A stretch of DNA of 17,053 nucleotides from Streptosporangiaceae bacterium (GTDB lineage Bacteria > Actinomycetota > Actinomycetes > Streptosporangiales > Streptosporangiaceae), in the NCBI GenBank assembly GCA_030039095.1, contig JASHQP010000698.1, positions 1-17,053 on the forward strand, given 5' to 3'. Positions 1 to 6,964 of this stretch are shown here, one piece after another (the first letter of the stretch is position 1; the number at the start of each line of letters is the position of its first letter). The notes under the pieces were generated by a model. That model was not told where the DNA came from, made no database searches, and was given only the letters and a program-made list of their open reading frames with translations. The translations under genes and the position numbers were made by a program.

Positions 1-841
1 GGCCGGCCAGATGCCCGTCGGCCAGCGCGGCCAGCGCGGCGTCGCCGGCCCCGATCGGGTTGCCCCGCTGGGTGGGCGGCACGGCCAGCAGCGTCATCGC
101 CGGCAGCACGCCGACCAGGCCGCGGGTGCCGAGCGAGACGACCACGCTCTGCGCGCCGTCGGTGAGCAGCCTGCGGGACGCGTGAACCGCTGCGGGCAGC
201 GAGATCGGCACGGTGAGCCCGGCGGCCTCGGCCAGCTCGTGTTCGTTGGGCTTCACCAGGGCGGGGTTCGCGCCGACCGCTGCCAGCAGCGCGCTCGGGT
301 GCGCGTCGACGAATGCCGCGGCGCCAGCGTCGGCGGCCATGCGGGCAAGGGTGCGGTAAGCGTCGGCCGGGATCCCGCCGGGGAGGCTGCCGGACATGAT
401 CACCAGGCGGGCCCCGCGGACCAGGCCGGGGAACTGGCCGGTGAACGCCGCCCACTCCGCGCCGGTGACCTGCGGCCCGTCCTCGTTGTACGCGGTGACG
501 GCCGCGTCCTGCACGCTGAACGCGCTGACGGTCCTGCGGCTGCACTCCGCGCACCGGACGAACCGGTGCGGCAGCCCCCACGCGTCGAGGTGCGCGGCGA
601 TCTCGTCACCGACGCGGCCGCCGGCGAACCCGGTGACGATCACGTCATGACCGGCCTGGTGGAGCAGGCGGGCGACGTTGACACCCTTTCCGCCCGCCTG
701 GGCGTGGACCTCGCCGACCCGGTTCGACTGCCCGGCGGCGAAGCGCTCGGCGATGTAGGTGATGTCGACGGCGGCGTTCAGCACGGCGCAGACGACGCGC
801 CCGCCGTCGCCGGCACCCGCGCCGCCGCGCGGCTTGGTCAC
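1..841 (-). CDS. PfkB-family sugar(-phosphate) kinase, 1-phosphofructokinase/tagatose-6-phosphate kinase type (3' end cut by window edge)
   Basis: This is a ribokinase/PfkB-fold kinase that phosphorylates a hexose or hexose phosphate in the cytoplasm. The translation, read by hand, begins MTKPRGGAGAGDGG and carries the first PfkB signature GGKGVNVARLL near residues 50-60. Near residue 265 it has NPIGAGDAALAAL, which holds the anion-hole glycines and the catalytic Asp of the second signature. About 280 codons are visible; roughly 20-40 C-terminal residues lie beyond position 1. The GTG start (841-839) overlaps the TGA stop of the upstream SIS gene in a GTGA, so the two are probably translationally coupled. 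The exact substrate (fructose-1-P, tagatose-6-P or similar) cannot be read from sequence. The neighbouring SIS isomerase and DeoR regulator favour a phosphorylated amino sugar or galactose-derived sugar, which is inference. Confidence 0.9.
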   Translation of the reverse strand, partial: MTKPRGGAGAGDGGRVVCAVLNAAVDITYIAERFAAGQSNRVGEVHAQAGGKGVNVARLLHQAGHDVIVTGFAGGRVGDEIAAHLDAWGLPHRFVRCAECSRRTVSAFSVQDAAVTAYNEDGPQVTGAEWAAFTGQFPGLVRGARLVIMSGSLPGGIPADAYRTLARMAADAGAAAFVDAHPSALLAAVGANPALVKPNEHELAEAAGLTVPISLPAAVHASRRLLTDGAQSVVVSLGTRGLVGVLPAMTLLAVPPTQRGNPIGAGDAALAALADGHLAG

Positions 842-1731
842 TGGCCGGTGTACATGACGGAGCGAGCCAGGTGCCTCGGCCGGTCCGGGTCGATGCCGCG
901 CACCAGGGCGGTGGCGATCGCGACGCGCTGCGCGAGGACGAGCTCGGCCTGCGGGTCGAGGCCGGACACCACCACCGTCGCCTGGGTGCGCGCGATGTCG
1001 CTGACGAGCACGCTGTCGTCGACCCCGAGCAGCCAGACCACCGAGTCCTCGGTGGCGGTCGCGATCGGCCCGTGCCGGTACTCCAGCGCGGGGTAGGACT
1101 CGCTCCGTGCCAGCGCGGCTTCCTCGACCTTGAGCGCCGCCTCGCGGGCCAGCCCGGTGGACCAGCCACGGCCGAGGAACACGTAGTGCGGCCGGTCGAT
1201 CAGCCGGTCATCGAGGTCGGCGGCCACCGCGGCCCTGGCCTGCTCGACGACGGGGCCAAGATCCTGGCCGATGTGCGCCCGCGCCACGGTGAGGACGGTC
1301 GTGGCGAACCTGGTCTGCACCACCGACTGCTCGTCGGCGTAGTCCAGCACCAGCAGCTGGTCGGTGGCCTCGGCGATCGGCGCGGAAGGGTCGGCGGTGA
1401 TCCCGACCTTGCGTGCCGAGGGCGGCGCGTCCCGCAGCGCGTCCAGGACCTCGATGGTTGTCCCCGAGCGCGTCACGGCCAGCAGCGTGTCGTAGTCGCG
1501 AAGCGGCAGCTCCGACGCGGGGAAGGCGTCGGTTTCCCCGTGGCCCGCGGCCTCGCGCGCCGCGGCGATCGCGCTTGCTACATGCCAGGACGTGCCGCAG
1601 CCGATGACCGCGACCCGCTCGCCGGGGGCGGGGAGTATCTGCGCGGCCTCGTCGGCCGACTCGAGCGCCCTCGCCCAGCAGTCTGGCTGGCTCGCGATCT
1701 CCCTCTGCACGTGTGCTTCAGGTCGATGCAC
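838..1731 (-). CDS. SIS-domain sugar-phosphate isomerase/deaminase (AgaS/GlmS-isomerase-like)
   Basis: This 297-residue protein contains two sugar-isomerase (SIS) domains like the isomerase half of GlmS and like AgaS. These act on phosphorylated amino sugars or ketoses in the cytoplasm. Visible motifs are VIGCGTSWHVAS (first SIS phosphate loop, about residue 45), VTRSGTTIEVLDAL (Ser/Thr-rich phosphate-binding loop, about residue 85) and ALEYRHGPIA (about residue 200), matching the EEFKHGP motif of GlmS. There is no glutamine amidotransferase domain, so it is not a full GlmS. The start used is GTG at 1731; a second GTG at 1710 (VQREIASQP) is also possible and no strong ribosome-binding site decides between them. 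It is the first gene of a two-gene operon with the PfkB kinase and is divergent from the DeoR regulator, which probably controls it. The precise substrate is unknown. Confidence 0.88.
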   Translation of the reverse strand: MHRPEAHVQREIASQPDCWARALESADEAAQILPAPGERVAVIGCGTSWHVASAIAAAREAAGHGETDAFPASELPLRDYDTLLAVTRSGTTIEVLDALRDAPPSARKVGITADPSAPIAEATDQLLVLDYADEQSVVQTRFATTVLTVARAHIGQDLGPVVEQARAAVAADLDDRLIDRPHYVFLGRGWSTGLAREAALKVEEAALARSESYPALEYRHGPIATATEDSVVWLLGVDDSVLVSDIARTQATVVVSGLDPQAELVLAQRVAIATALVRGIDPDRPRHLARSVMYTGQ

Positions 1732-1811
1732 TGGCAGGTCCCGTCAAAAACGCGCACATCTTGCCCTTAAATTCTGCACAGTCTGGCCTATTTGGCTCGA
1801 CTCTACGACAT

Positions 1812-1823
1812 GTGTGATCACAC
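1812..1823. promoter_or_regulatory. Perfect 12-bp palindrome, candidate operator between SIS gene and deoR-type regulator
   Basis: GTGTGATCACAC is a perfect inverted repeat in the divergent control region between the SIS isomerase (start 1731) and the DeoR-type regulator (start about 1855). Its core TGTGATCACA resembles the binding half-sites of CRP-family activators, but position and neighbours also allow it to be the operator of the local DeoR protein. The flanking 1765-1800 stretch is unusually AT-rich for this genome, consistent with a promoter, although no clear -35/-10 pair stands out on either strand. Confidence 0.5.
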
Positions 1824-1854
1824 CACAAGGTGCTGTCGGGGTGGCAGGCTGCCT

Positions 1855-2694
1855 ATGATCCCTGCATGGGCAACTCCTCCCGCGACGGCTGGGGCTGGGC
1901 CAGCCAGCCGGGCCGCGCCCGCCGGTGACGGGCCCGTGCAGCGTCGTGAGCGGCGGGGCCAGATCATGTCCGCGGTCGTGGAGCGCGGACGGGTCGACGT
2001 GCCGTCCCTCGCCACCGAATTCGCCGTGTCGCCGGCGACGATACGGCGCGACCTGGAAGCGCTGCAGGAGCAGCGGCTGGTCTGCCGTACGCACGGCGGC
2101 GCGACGATACACGCGGCCTTCAACGACCTGCCGCTGAGCTACAAGAAGACCAGGGACCTGCGGGAAAAGCAGCGCATCGCCCGGCACGCCACCGCCTTCC
2201 TCGACGGCGCGCGGGTCATCGGGACGACCGGCGGCACGACAGTGTCCCAGTTCGCCGCGTTGCTGCGCGGGCGCGGTGACCTCACCGTGGTCACCAACGC
2301 GCTCAACATCGCCGCCGACCTCGTCGGCAGGCCGGGCCCGCGTGTGTTCATCGCGGGCGGCGAGGTCCGTGTGAGCAGCCAGGAATCGGTGGGCCGCGGC
2401 GCCGAGGCGTTTCTGGCCGAATGCAGCATCGACGTCGCGTTCCTGGGGGTCGATGGGGTGGATGCGGCTGCGGGCTGCACGAATTACGACGCGGCGGGAG
2501 CGCGGGCCAACGCGGTGCTGGCCCGGCGCGCGCGCAAGCGGATCGTGCTGGCCGACGCGACGAAGATCGGGCGGGTCGCGCTGGCGCAGGTTTGCCGGGT
2601 GGCCGACGTCGACGTGCTGATCACCGACTGCCGGGTCACGCAGGCTCAGCTCGAGCCGCTTCGCCGCCAGGGCTGCACGGTCGCGTGCGTGTGA
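1855..2694 (+). CDS. DeoR-family transcriptional regulator
   Basis: This is a sugar-responsive repressor. An N-terminal winged helix-turn-helix (RRERRGQIMSAVVERGRVDV, then SPATIRRDLEAL with the conserved RRDL of the recognition helix, then CRTHGGAT) is followed by a DeoRC effector domain with TTGGTTVSQFA, VVTNALNIA, GGEV and FLGVDGVD, ending in DATKIGRVALAQV. That domain resembles a sugar-phosphate isomerase fold and usually senses a phosphorylated sugar. The reading frame is open back to 1792. ATG 1855 has a weak GGCAGG upstream and gives 279 residues; GTG 1936 would give 252, nearer the usual family length, so the start is uncertain. It is divergent from the SIS/PfkB operon and is likely to regulate it through the palindrome at 1812-1823. 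Confidence 0.92.
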   Translation: MIPAWATPPATAGAGPASRAAPAGDGPVQRRERRGQIMSAVVERGRVDVPSLATEFAVSPATIRRDLEALQEQRLVCRTHGGATIHAAFNDLPLSYKKTRDLREKQRIARHATAFLDGARVIGTTGGTTVSQFAALLRGRGDLTVVTNALNIAADLVGRPGPRVFIAGGEVRVSSQESVGRGAEAFLAECSIDVAFLGVDGVDAAAGCTNYDAAGARANAVLARRARKRIVLADATKIGRVALAQVCRVADVDVLITDCRVTQAQLEPLRRQGCTVACV

Positions 2695-2729
2695 CGGGTC
2701 CGTGCGTGCGGCGGGTCCGTGCGATCGGC

Positions 2730-2777
2730 GATCTTGGTCACGAACCGTCGTCATGGCAGCGTCTTCTGACCAAGATC
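2730..2777. repeat. 11-bp perfect inverted repeat downstream of the DeoR-type gene
   Basis: GATCTTGGTCA at 2730-2740 is matched exactly by its reverse complement TGACCAAGATC at 2767-2777, with a 26-nt loop. It sits 35 bases after the regulator's stop. It could be a transcription terminator, but the long loop and lack of a T-run are not typical; a paired operator for the following alpha-galactosidase gene is the alternative. Confidence 0.5.
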
Positions 2778-2810
2778 TCTGGCAAGGCACGCCAGCCCGC
2801 GACGGCTACC

Positions 2811-2848
2811 GCGCGCGGAGCAGCCAGCCGCGCGCGGAGCAGCCAGCC
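2811..2848. repeat. 19-bp perfect direct tandem repeat (two copies)
   Basis: GCGCGCGGAGCAGCCAGCC occurs twice without a gap (2811-2829 and 2830-2848) in the 314-bp stretch between the DeoR-type gene and the alpha-galactosidase. The rest of that stretch holds the inverted repeat at 2730-2777 and an AT-rich GGATAATTC near 2907-2915 that may contribute a -10 element; no convincing -35 partner was seen. No gene is supported there. Confidence 0.7.
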
Positions 2849-3008
2849 CCGAGCCGGGTCTCCTCGGGCGCTCGCTCGCGCAGGCGCTCGCAATGAGCAG
2901 GATTTGGGATAATTCTTGCGCGTTTCGTGCGCACACTTGGCGCGAACCGGTCAGTCCAGCATGATGGCATTTGTGCGGACTCTCGCATGCGTCGCGGCTG
3001 GAGGGCTC

Positions 3009-4505
3009 ATGAACAGGCTGACCCGCCCCTTAGTGGCAGTGCTGGCAGCAGTGCCACTCGTTGTCTGTGCTGTCGCTCCGGCCGCCCAGGCGGCTACGAA
3101 GTATCCCGGGGGCCCGGACCAGACGCCCGTGATGGGCTGGAGCGGCTGGAGCTTCCTGCGGCTTGGCGCCGACGCGTCGCAGGTCGAGGGGGAGGCCGGG
3201 GCGCTGGTGAGCACGGGGCTGGCCGCGGCCGGCTACCGCTACGTCAACATCGACGACGGCTGGTACCAGTGCCCGGGGCCGCAGGGACCGAACGTGGACG
3301 CCTACGGCCGGTGGGTCGTGAACTCCGCGAGCTACCCGAGTTCCGGGTCGCTCAACGGCATCCAGGCGCTGGCCGCGTACGTGCACCACCTGGGGCTGAA
3401 GTTCGGCATCTACGAGACGGCAGGGATCTCCGGCCAGGCGGTGGCCAAGAACACCCCGATCCTCGGCACGTCCTACACCGCCAAGGACATCGCGACCACG
3501 AAGTCGCAGCCCAACTACAACTGCGGCGGGATGCTGAAGATCAACTACAGCAAGCCTGGCGCGCAGGCGTACGTGGACTCGGTCGTTGACGAGCTGGCGT
3601 CCTGGGGCGTGGACTACATCAAGCTCGACGGCATCACGAACGGCAACGGCGCCGACGTCAAGGCGTGGCAGGCCGCGATCCACCAGTCGGGCCGCCCGAT
3701 CGTGCTGAACATCACCCAGGGCAGCTACACCGTCAAGCTCGCCCCGGTACTGAAGAAGTACGCCAACCAGTGGGAGTTCGCGCCGGACATCGAGATCAAC
3801 GGCCCCGACGAGGGCTCGGCGAACGCGTGCAACGCCCCTCCGTTCACCGGCTGCCTGAGCGTGTTCCCGCTGACCAGCTACGCGCACTGGAGCGACAGGT
3901 TCGGCGACGTCGCACAGTGGCAGCCGTACGGCGGCCCCGGCGGCTTCAACGATTACGACTCGATCGAGGTCGGCGACGGCAGCGCGGACTCGGGGATGTC
4001 TCTCGCCGCCTCGGAGTCCCAGCTCAGCCTCTGGGCGCTCGGCTCGGCCCCGCTGATCCTGGGCGGCGACCTGACCACGGCCGTGACGAACGCGTACGGC
4101 ACCAGCGCCGGCATCACCCGGCGGGACTTCAGGCTGCTGACGAACCGCCAGGTCATCCGCGTCGACCAGGACGCGATCGACGCGTCGCGGATCGCCGTCA
4201 CCGGCACGCCGGGCCGAAAGACAGCAGGTGAGCAGGTGTTCGCCAAGGTGGACCGGCGCGGCGACGGGATCGTGGGCCTGTTCAACACCACGACCGCGCT
4301 GAAGTCGGCACCGGTCATGATCTCGACGACGGCCGCGGCGATCGGCCTGCCGCCGGACCCGCACGGTTACCTGGTGGAGAACCTGTGGGGCGGCCAGTCG
4401 GTGGTCGGCGGCTCGAGGTCGTTCCGGATATCGTCCGCCGGGGCGATCCAGGCGACAGTCCCGGCCGAAGGAGTGGCCCTGTACCGGGTGGTCCCGGTTC
4501 GCTGA
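3009..4505 (+). CDS. Secreted alpha-galactosidase, glycoside hydrolase family 27
   Basis: This 498-residue enzyme is predicted to release terminal alpha-galactose outside the cell. The start ATG 3009 follows a GGAGGG (3000-3005) and gives a classic signal peptide: basic MNRLTRP, a hydrophobic core, and AAQA|A as a cleavage site after about residue 28. The frame is open further upstream, but longer starts would bury the signal. The GH27 (beta/alpha)8 barrel begins TPVMGWSGW and includes YRYVNIDDGW (D82, D83), LKFGIYE, and VDYIKLDG, whose D207 is the expected nucleophile. WEFAPDIE carries D260, the best candidate for the acid/base. A beta-sandwich C-terminal domain follows, but no ricin, NPCBM or other binding module as in longer actinobacterial relatives. 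The stop codon lies inside the first unit of a 12-bp repeat array. It follows the DeoR/SIS/PfkB module on the same strand as the regulator, so co-regulation is plausible but not shown. Confidence 0.93.
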   Translation: MNRLTRPLVAVLAAVPLVVCAVAPAAQAATKYPGGPDQTPVMGWSGWSFLRLGADASQVEGEAGALVSTGLAAAGYRYVNIDDGWYQCPGPQGPNVDAYGRWVVNSASYPSSGSLNGIQALAAYVHHLGLKFGIYETAGISGQAVAKNTPILGTSYTAKDIATTKSQPNYNCGGMLKINYSKPGAQAYVDSVVDELASWGVDYIKLDGITNGNGADVKAWQAAIHQSGRPIVLNITQGSYTVKLAPVLKKYANQWEFAPDIEINGPDEGSANACNAPPFTGCLSVFPLTSYAHWSDRFGDVAQWQPYGGPGGFNDYDSIEVGDGSADSGMSLAASESQLSLWALGSAPLILGGDLTTAVTNAYGTSAGITRRDFRLLTNRQVIRVDQDAIDASRIAVTGTPGRKTAGEQVFAKVDRRGDGIVGLFNTTTALKSAPVMISTTAAAIGLPPDPHGYLVENLWGGQSVVGGSRSFRISSAGAIQATVPAEGVALYRVVPVR

Positions 4506-4601
4506 CCGGTTCGCTGACCGGTTCGCTGGCTTGCTCGCTGGCTTGTTCGCTGACCGGTTCGCTGGCTTGTTCGCTGGCTTGTTCGCTGGCTTGTTCGCTG
4601 A
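4494..4601. repeat. 12-bp tandem repeat array (9 units) starting inside the alpha-galactosidase stop region
   Basis: Nine consecutive 12-bp units follow two related types, CCGGTTCGCTGA/G and CTTGTTCGCTGG/A, with one CTTGCTCGCTGG variant. The first unit (4494-4505) is the last three codons plus stop (PVR-stop) of the alpha-galactosidase. The second unit repeats that PVR-stop exactly, so the array looks like an expansion of the gene's own 3' end. On the minus strand the same units spell SEQA/SEPV or NKPA/NRSA tetrapeptide runs in open frames, judged to be by-products of the repeat. Copy number is likely to vary between strains. Confidence 0.9.
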
Positions 4602-4622
4602 CCACAGGCGGCTCGTCGCCCT

Positions 4623-4655
4623 GCCGATCGCCTCCCGCTGGCCGATCGCCTCCCG
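4623..4655. repeat. 15-bp direct repeat pair, 18-bp period
   Basis: GCCGATCGCCTCCCG occurs at 4623-4637 and 4641-4655. With the 12-bp array just upstream and the palindrome just downstream, it makes the whole 4494-4666 stretch repetitive. The remainder of the 346-bp gap before the transporter (4667-4851) has an AT-richer part around 4730-4765 with a TTGACG at 4748-4753, but no matching -10 at normal spacing. Confidence 0.7.
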
Positions 4656-4666
4656 GCCGGCCGGGA
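4651..4666. terminator. 16-bp perfect palindrome, possible terminator hairpin after alpha-galactosidase
   Basis: TCCCGGCCGGCCGGGA is a perfect palindrome about 145 bases after the alpha-galactosidase stop, followed by further GGCCGGGCGG that could pair in alternative ways. It could form a strong GC hairpin ending the transcript, as actinomycete terminators often lack a U-run, but a perfect palindrome has no natural loop and the call is tentative. Confidence 0.35.
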
Positions 4667-4851
4667 CGGCCGGGCGGCGTGCTTCGTGACTGGCCCGGCC
4701 GCCGCGGGCTGCGCTGAACGCCATTCCTAGCTTTTCACTAGAGTTTATTGACGGGGCATTTATTCGATGCTCAGCTGAAGGTGCGGCATATCGGCTTCGT
4801 CCGTGGCCCGGAAATGACGCTAGTGCTGGCAGAAAGCAGGAGGGCACAGTC

Positions 4852-6276
4852 ATGACACAGACCGGCGAAACCACCCCGGCTGCCGGCTCGTCCCGCACGG
4901 CAGACATCGAGATTCACTCCATTCAGCCCATCCCGGACGGCGAGCGCCACGGCACCGTCGGGCAGCAGTGGCGGCTGTGGTACGCGTGCAACGCGAACTT
5001 CTTCTGCGTCGTCCTCGGGTCGTTCGCAGTGCTGCTCGGCCTGAACCTGTTCTGGGCGATCGTCGCCATCGTGCTCGGGTCGGTGATAGGCGGGGTACTC
5101 ACCGGCCTGCACGCCGTGCAGGGCCCGCGGCTCGGCGTCCCGCAGATGATCCAGTCTCGGGGCCAGTTCGGGTTCTACTTCGGAGTGGTCCTGTTCCTGA
5201 TGGGGATCCTGCTGGACGTCGGGTACATGGGTGGCGGCCTGGTCGTCGGGGCCCAGTCCCTGCAGGGAGTCATCCCCGGGCTGCCGGTCCAGGCCTGGAT
5301 TGTGATCTTCGCCGTGCCGTGCGTGGCCCTGGCGGTCTGGGGGTACCGGCTGATCCACGCGGTTCAGCCGTACCTAGTCGTGATCATGACTGGGGTCTGG
5401 TTTGCCATGCTGGGGCTGGTCATCGCCTCCGGCGATCATCTCGCCAAGGGGATGGGCGGCGCTCACCTGGCCAGCTTCCCGGTGTTCCTTGTGGTGGTCG
5501 GGCTGTTCTTCATGAACCAGCTCAGCTGGGCCATCTACGTGTCGGACTACTCCCGGTACATGCCCAAGGACACCAACGGGCCGCGGGTGTTCGCCGCGGT
5601 GGCCGTCGGCTCCACCGTCTCCACCATCGCGTTCTGCGCGCTTGGCGCCTGGGTCACCGCCATTGCCCCCACCGCGGCGTCCCCGGTGACCGTGATCGCG
5701 AGCGTCGCGGGCAAGTGGGTGCTGTGGTTCTCGGCCCTGTCCCTGGTGGCCGGGGCGGCGATGAACGCCTACACGGGCATGCTTTCCTGGGAGTCGGTGC
5801 GTTCGACCTGGCAGCAGGTGAAACTGTCCCGCCTCGCCCGCGTAATCGGGGTTCTGCTGATCTCCGGCATAGCCCTGGTGCTGGCGTTGCTGGGCTGGAA
5901 GTCGTTCGTGACCACGTTCAGCAACTTCCTCTCCGTCTTGCTGTTCGTGTTCGTGCCGTGGTCACTGATCAACCTGGTCGACTTCTACTGGGTGCAGCGC
6001 GAGCGTTACGACGTGAGCGCGTTCTACACCCCGCGCGGCATCTACGGAGGATGGCGGTGGGTCGCGGTCATCCCGTACCTCGTCGCGGTCGGCCTCGAGC
6101 TTCTCTTCGTCGACCAGACCGACCTCAAGGGCCCGCTGGTGAACGCCCTCGGCGGCGCCGACATCTCCTGGATCGTCGGCGGCGTGGTCGCTGCCGTCGG
6201 CTACCTGGTCGCGGTCCGCATCGCGGGCCGCGCCGCGGAGGTCTCCACGGACCAGCTGACCGGCGTCAGCGGGTAG
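4852..6276 (+). CDS. NCS1-family purine/cytosine (nucleobase) permease
   Basis: This 474-residue polytopic membrane protein of the nucleobase:cation symporter-1 family would import a purine, pyrimidine or related compound with a cation. A hydrophilic N-terminus (to about residue 38) precedes about twelve hydrophobic segments. Family features include the N-terminal WRLWYACNANFF, GPRLGVPQMIQSRGQFGFYF after helix 2, an LSWAIYVSDYSRYMP loop typical of the family, and WSLINLVDFYWVQRERYDVSAF near helix 10. The ATG at 4852 has a strong AGGAGGG (4838-4844) seven bases upstream. No enzyme of nucleobase metabolism lies beside it, so its substrate is open; cytosine, allantoin or hydroxymethylpyrimidine-type substrates are all known in the family. 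Its 3' end overlaps a convergent remnant gene by 11 bp. Confidence 0.92.
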   Translation: MTQTGETTPAAGSSRTADIEIHSIQPIPDGERHGTVGQQWRLWYACNANFFCVVLGSFAVLLGLNLFWAIVAIVLGSVIGGVLTGLHAVQGPRLGVPQMIQSRGQFGFYFGVVLFLMGILLDVGYMGGGLVVGAQSLQGVIPGLPVQAWIVIFAVPCVALAVWGYRLIHAVQPYLVVIMTGVWFAMLGLVIASGDHLAKGMGGAHLASFPVFLVVVGLFFMNQLSWAIYVSDYSRYMPKDTNGPRVFAAVAVGSTVSTIAFCALGAWVTAIAPTAASPVTVIASVAGKWVLWFSALSLVAGAAMNAYTGMLSWESVRSTWQQVKLSRLARVIGVLLISGIALVLALLGWKSFVTTFSNFLSVLLFVFVPWSLINLVDFYWVQRERYDVSAFYTPRGIYGGWRWVAVIPYLVAVGLELLFVDQTDLKGPLVNALGGADISWIVGGVVAAVGYLVAVRIAGRAAEVSTDQLTGVSG

Positions 6277-6562
6277 CTCGCAGCGTGACGGTGAGCCGCG
6301 AGTCGTAAACCGGGTCACTCGTTCGCTGCGGGCCGGCGAACCCCCAGCGCCACACGATGCGCACGTCGGGAACGAGCTCCAGGATCTCGCATTCGAAGCC
6401 GCCGACCGAGGTTCCGTGGTCCGCATGCCAGACGCGGTACGCGCCGCCGGGCCGCTCATCGACCTCCACCTTCGTCACCTGGTACCCGGGGGCCATCCAC
6501 TGCCGGATCAGGCCGGGATCGAGCCAGGCCCGGTGGACCCGATGCGGTGACGCGGCCATCAC
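6266..6562 (-). pseudogene. AHSA1/SRPBCC-domain protein remnant, short at both ends
   Basis: The frame encodes HRVHRAWLDPGLIRQWMAPG, then KVEVDERPGGAYRVWHADHG, then FECEILELVPDVRIVWRWGF, the recognisable core of the AHSA1/SRPBCC ligand-binding family. The protein stops after LTVTLRATR, losing the C-terminal third (final strands and long helix, roughly 45 residues). At the 5' side the same frame continues upstream through AVHLERV, which matches the family's first beta-strand, back to a TGA at 6611-6613. No ATG, GTG or TTG occurs there, so the usable start (GTG 6562 or ATG 6559) omits that strand. A functional short protein cannot be excluded. Family members act in diverse small-molecule binding or as partners of ArsR regulators; no role is assigned here. 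Confidence 0.6.
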
Positions 6563-6917
6563 GCGCTCCAGGTGTACGGCCGGGTACTGCGCGCCAGCAG
6601 CTCGCGTTCCTCACCGGGTCGCTCGGCGTCGCCCCGCCCGACGCCGGCTGACGGTGATGCCGCGGGACCCGGTGGCCGCCCAGCCACGCAGCGAGCAGCC
6701 GGTCGAAGAAGGAGCGGTACCGGCGCAGGCCTTCCCTCAGGTCTTCGGTCGACACCTGGCCGCCGCCGGACGACCTTGACTCGAGCTGATCGCGTTCACT
6801 GGCAAACATCCGGGCCAGACGCTGCATAAGGCCGGCGACGAGGGCGTCGGCGTCCTGGACCGCCTTTCTCGGCTCGCCCACGAACGGCTGCTGCCGGTCA
6901 CCCGGCAGGTAGGTCAT
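6456..6917 (-). CDS. Small actinobacterial protein of unknown function with an abnormal C-terminal extension
   Basis: From ATG 6917 (MTYLPGDRQQ) the first about 77 residues resemble a small conserved actinobacterial protein. It has FVGEPRKAVQDADALVAGLM, a charged helix RLARMFASERDQLE, then VSTEDLREGLRRYRSFFDRL. Relatives, as I remember them, end within a few residues of that RSFFDRLL. Here the frame instead continues for about 75 residues of low-complexity Arg/Gly/Pro-rich sequence that is simply the AHSA1 remnant read in another frame. The natural stop appears to have been lost, giving a 153-residue product. A TTG at 6950 would add 11 residues. Function is unknown. With the neighbouring remnant, this looks like a region in decay. 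Confidence 0.5.
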   Translation of the reverse strand: MTYLPGDRQQPFVGEPRKAVQDADALVAGLMQRLARMFASERDQLESRSSGGGQVSTEDLREGLRRYRSFFDRLLAAWLGGHRVPRHHRQPASGGATPSDPVRNASCWRAVPGRTPGARDGRVTASGPPGLARSRPDPAVDGPRVPGDEGGGR

Positions 6918-6937
6918 GGTGCACCCAGCTACCCCAT

Positions 6938-6964
6938 TACCCTGGCTCAACTACCCTGGCTCAA
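6938..6964. repeat. 13-bp direct repeat at the cupin gene's stop
   Basis: TACCCTGGCTCAA occurs at 6938-6950 and 6952-6964. The second copy contains the complement of the cupin gene's TGA stop; the first is a duplicate just beyond it, in the short gap before the small minus-strand gene. It may be a slippage duplication. Confidence 0.65.

Noticed and set aside
11..1096. Plus-strand frame of 361 codons at the left edge
   Set aside because: It is antisense to the PfkB kinase, whose signature motifs are clear on the minus strand.
2916..3008. Start of alpha-galactosidase at 2916
   Set aside because: The extra 31 residues precede a complete signal peptide that begins at ATG 3009.
4315..4605. Minus-strand frame encoding SEQA/SEPV tetrapeptide repeats
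   Set aside because: The peptide repeat only reflects the 12-bp DNA unit; no ribosome-binding site or recognisable domain was seen, and the rest is antisense to the alpha-galactosidase.
3030..4907. Long minus-strand open frame of 625 codons antisense to the alpha-galactosidase, with NKPA/NRSA repeats
   Set aside because: It is antisense to a clear GH27 enzyme, has Arg/Val/Gly-rich composition typical of GC-driven shadow frames, and its repeat comes from the 12-bp DNA array.
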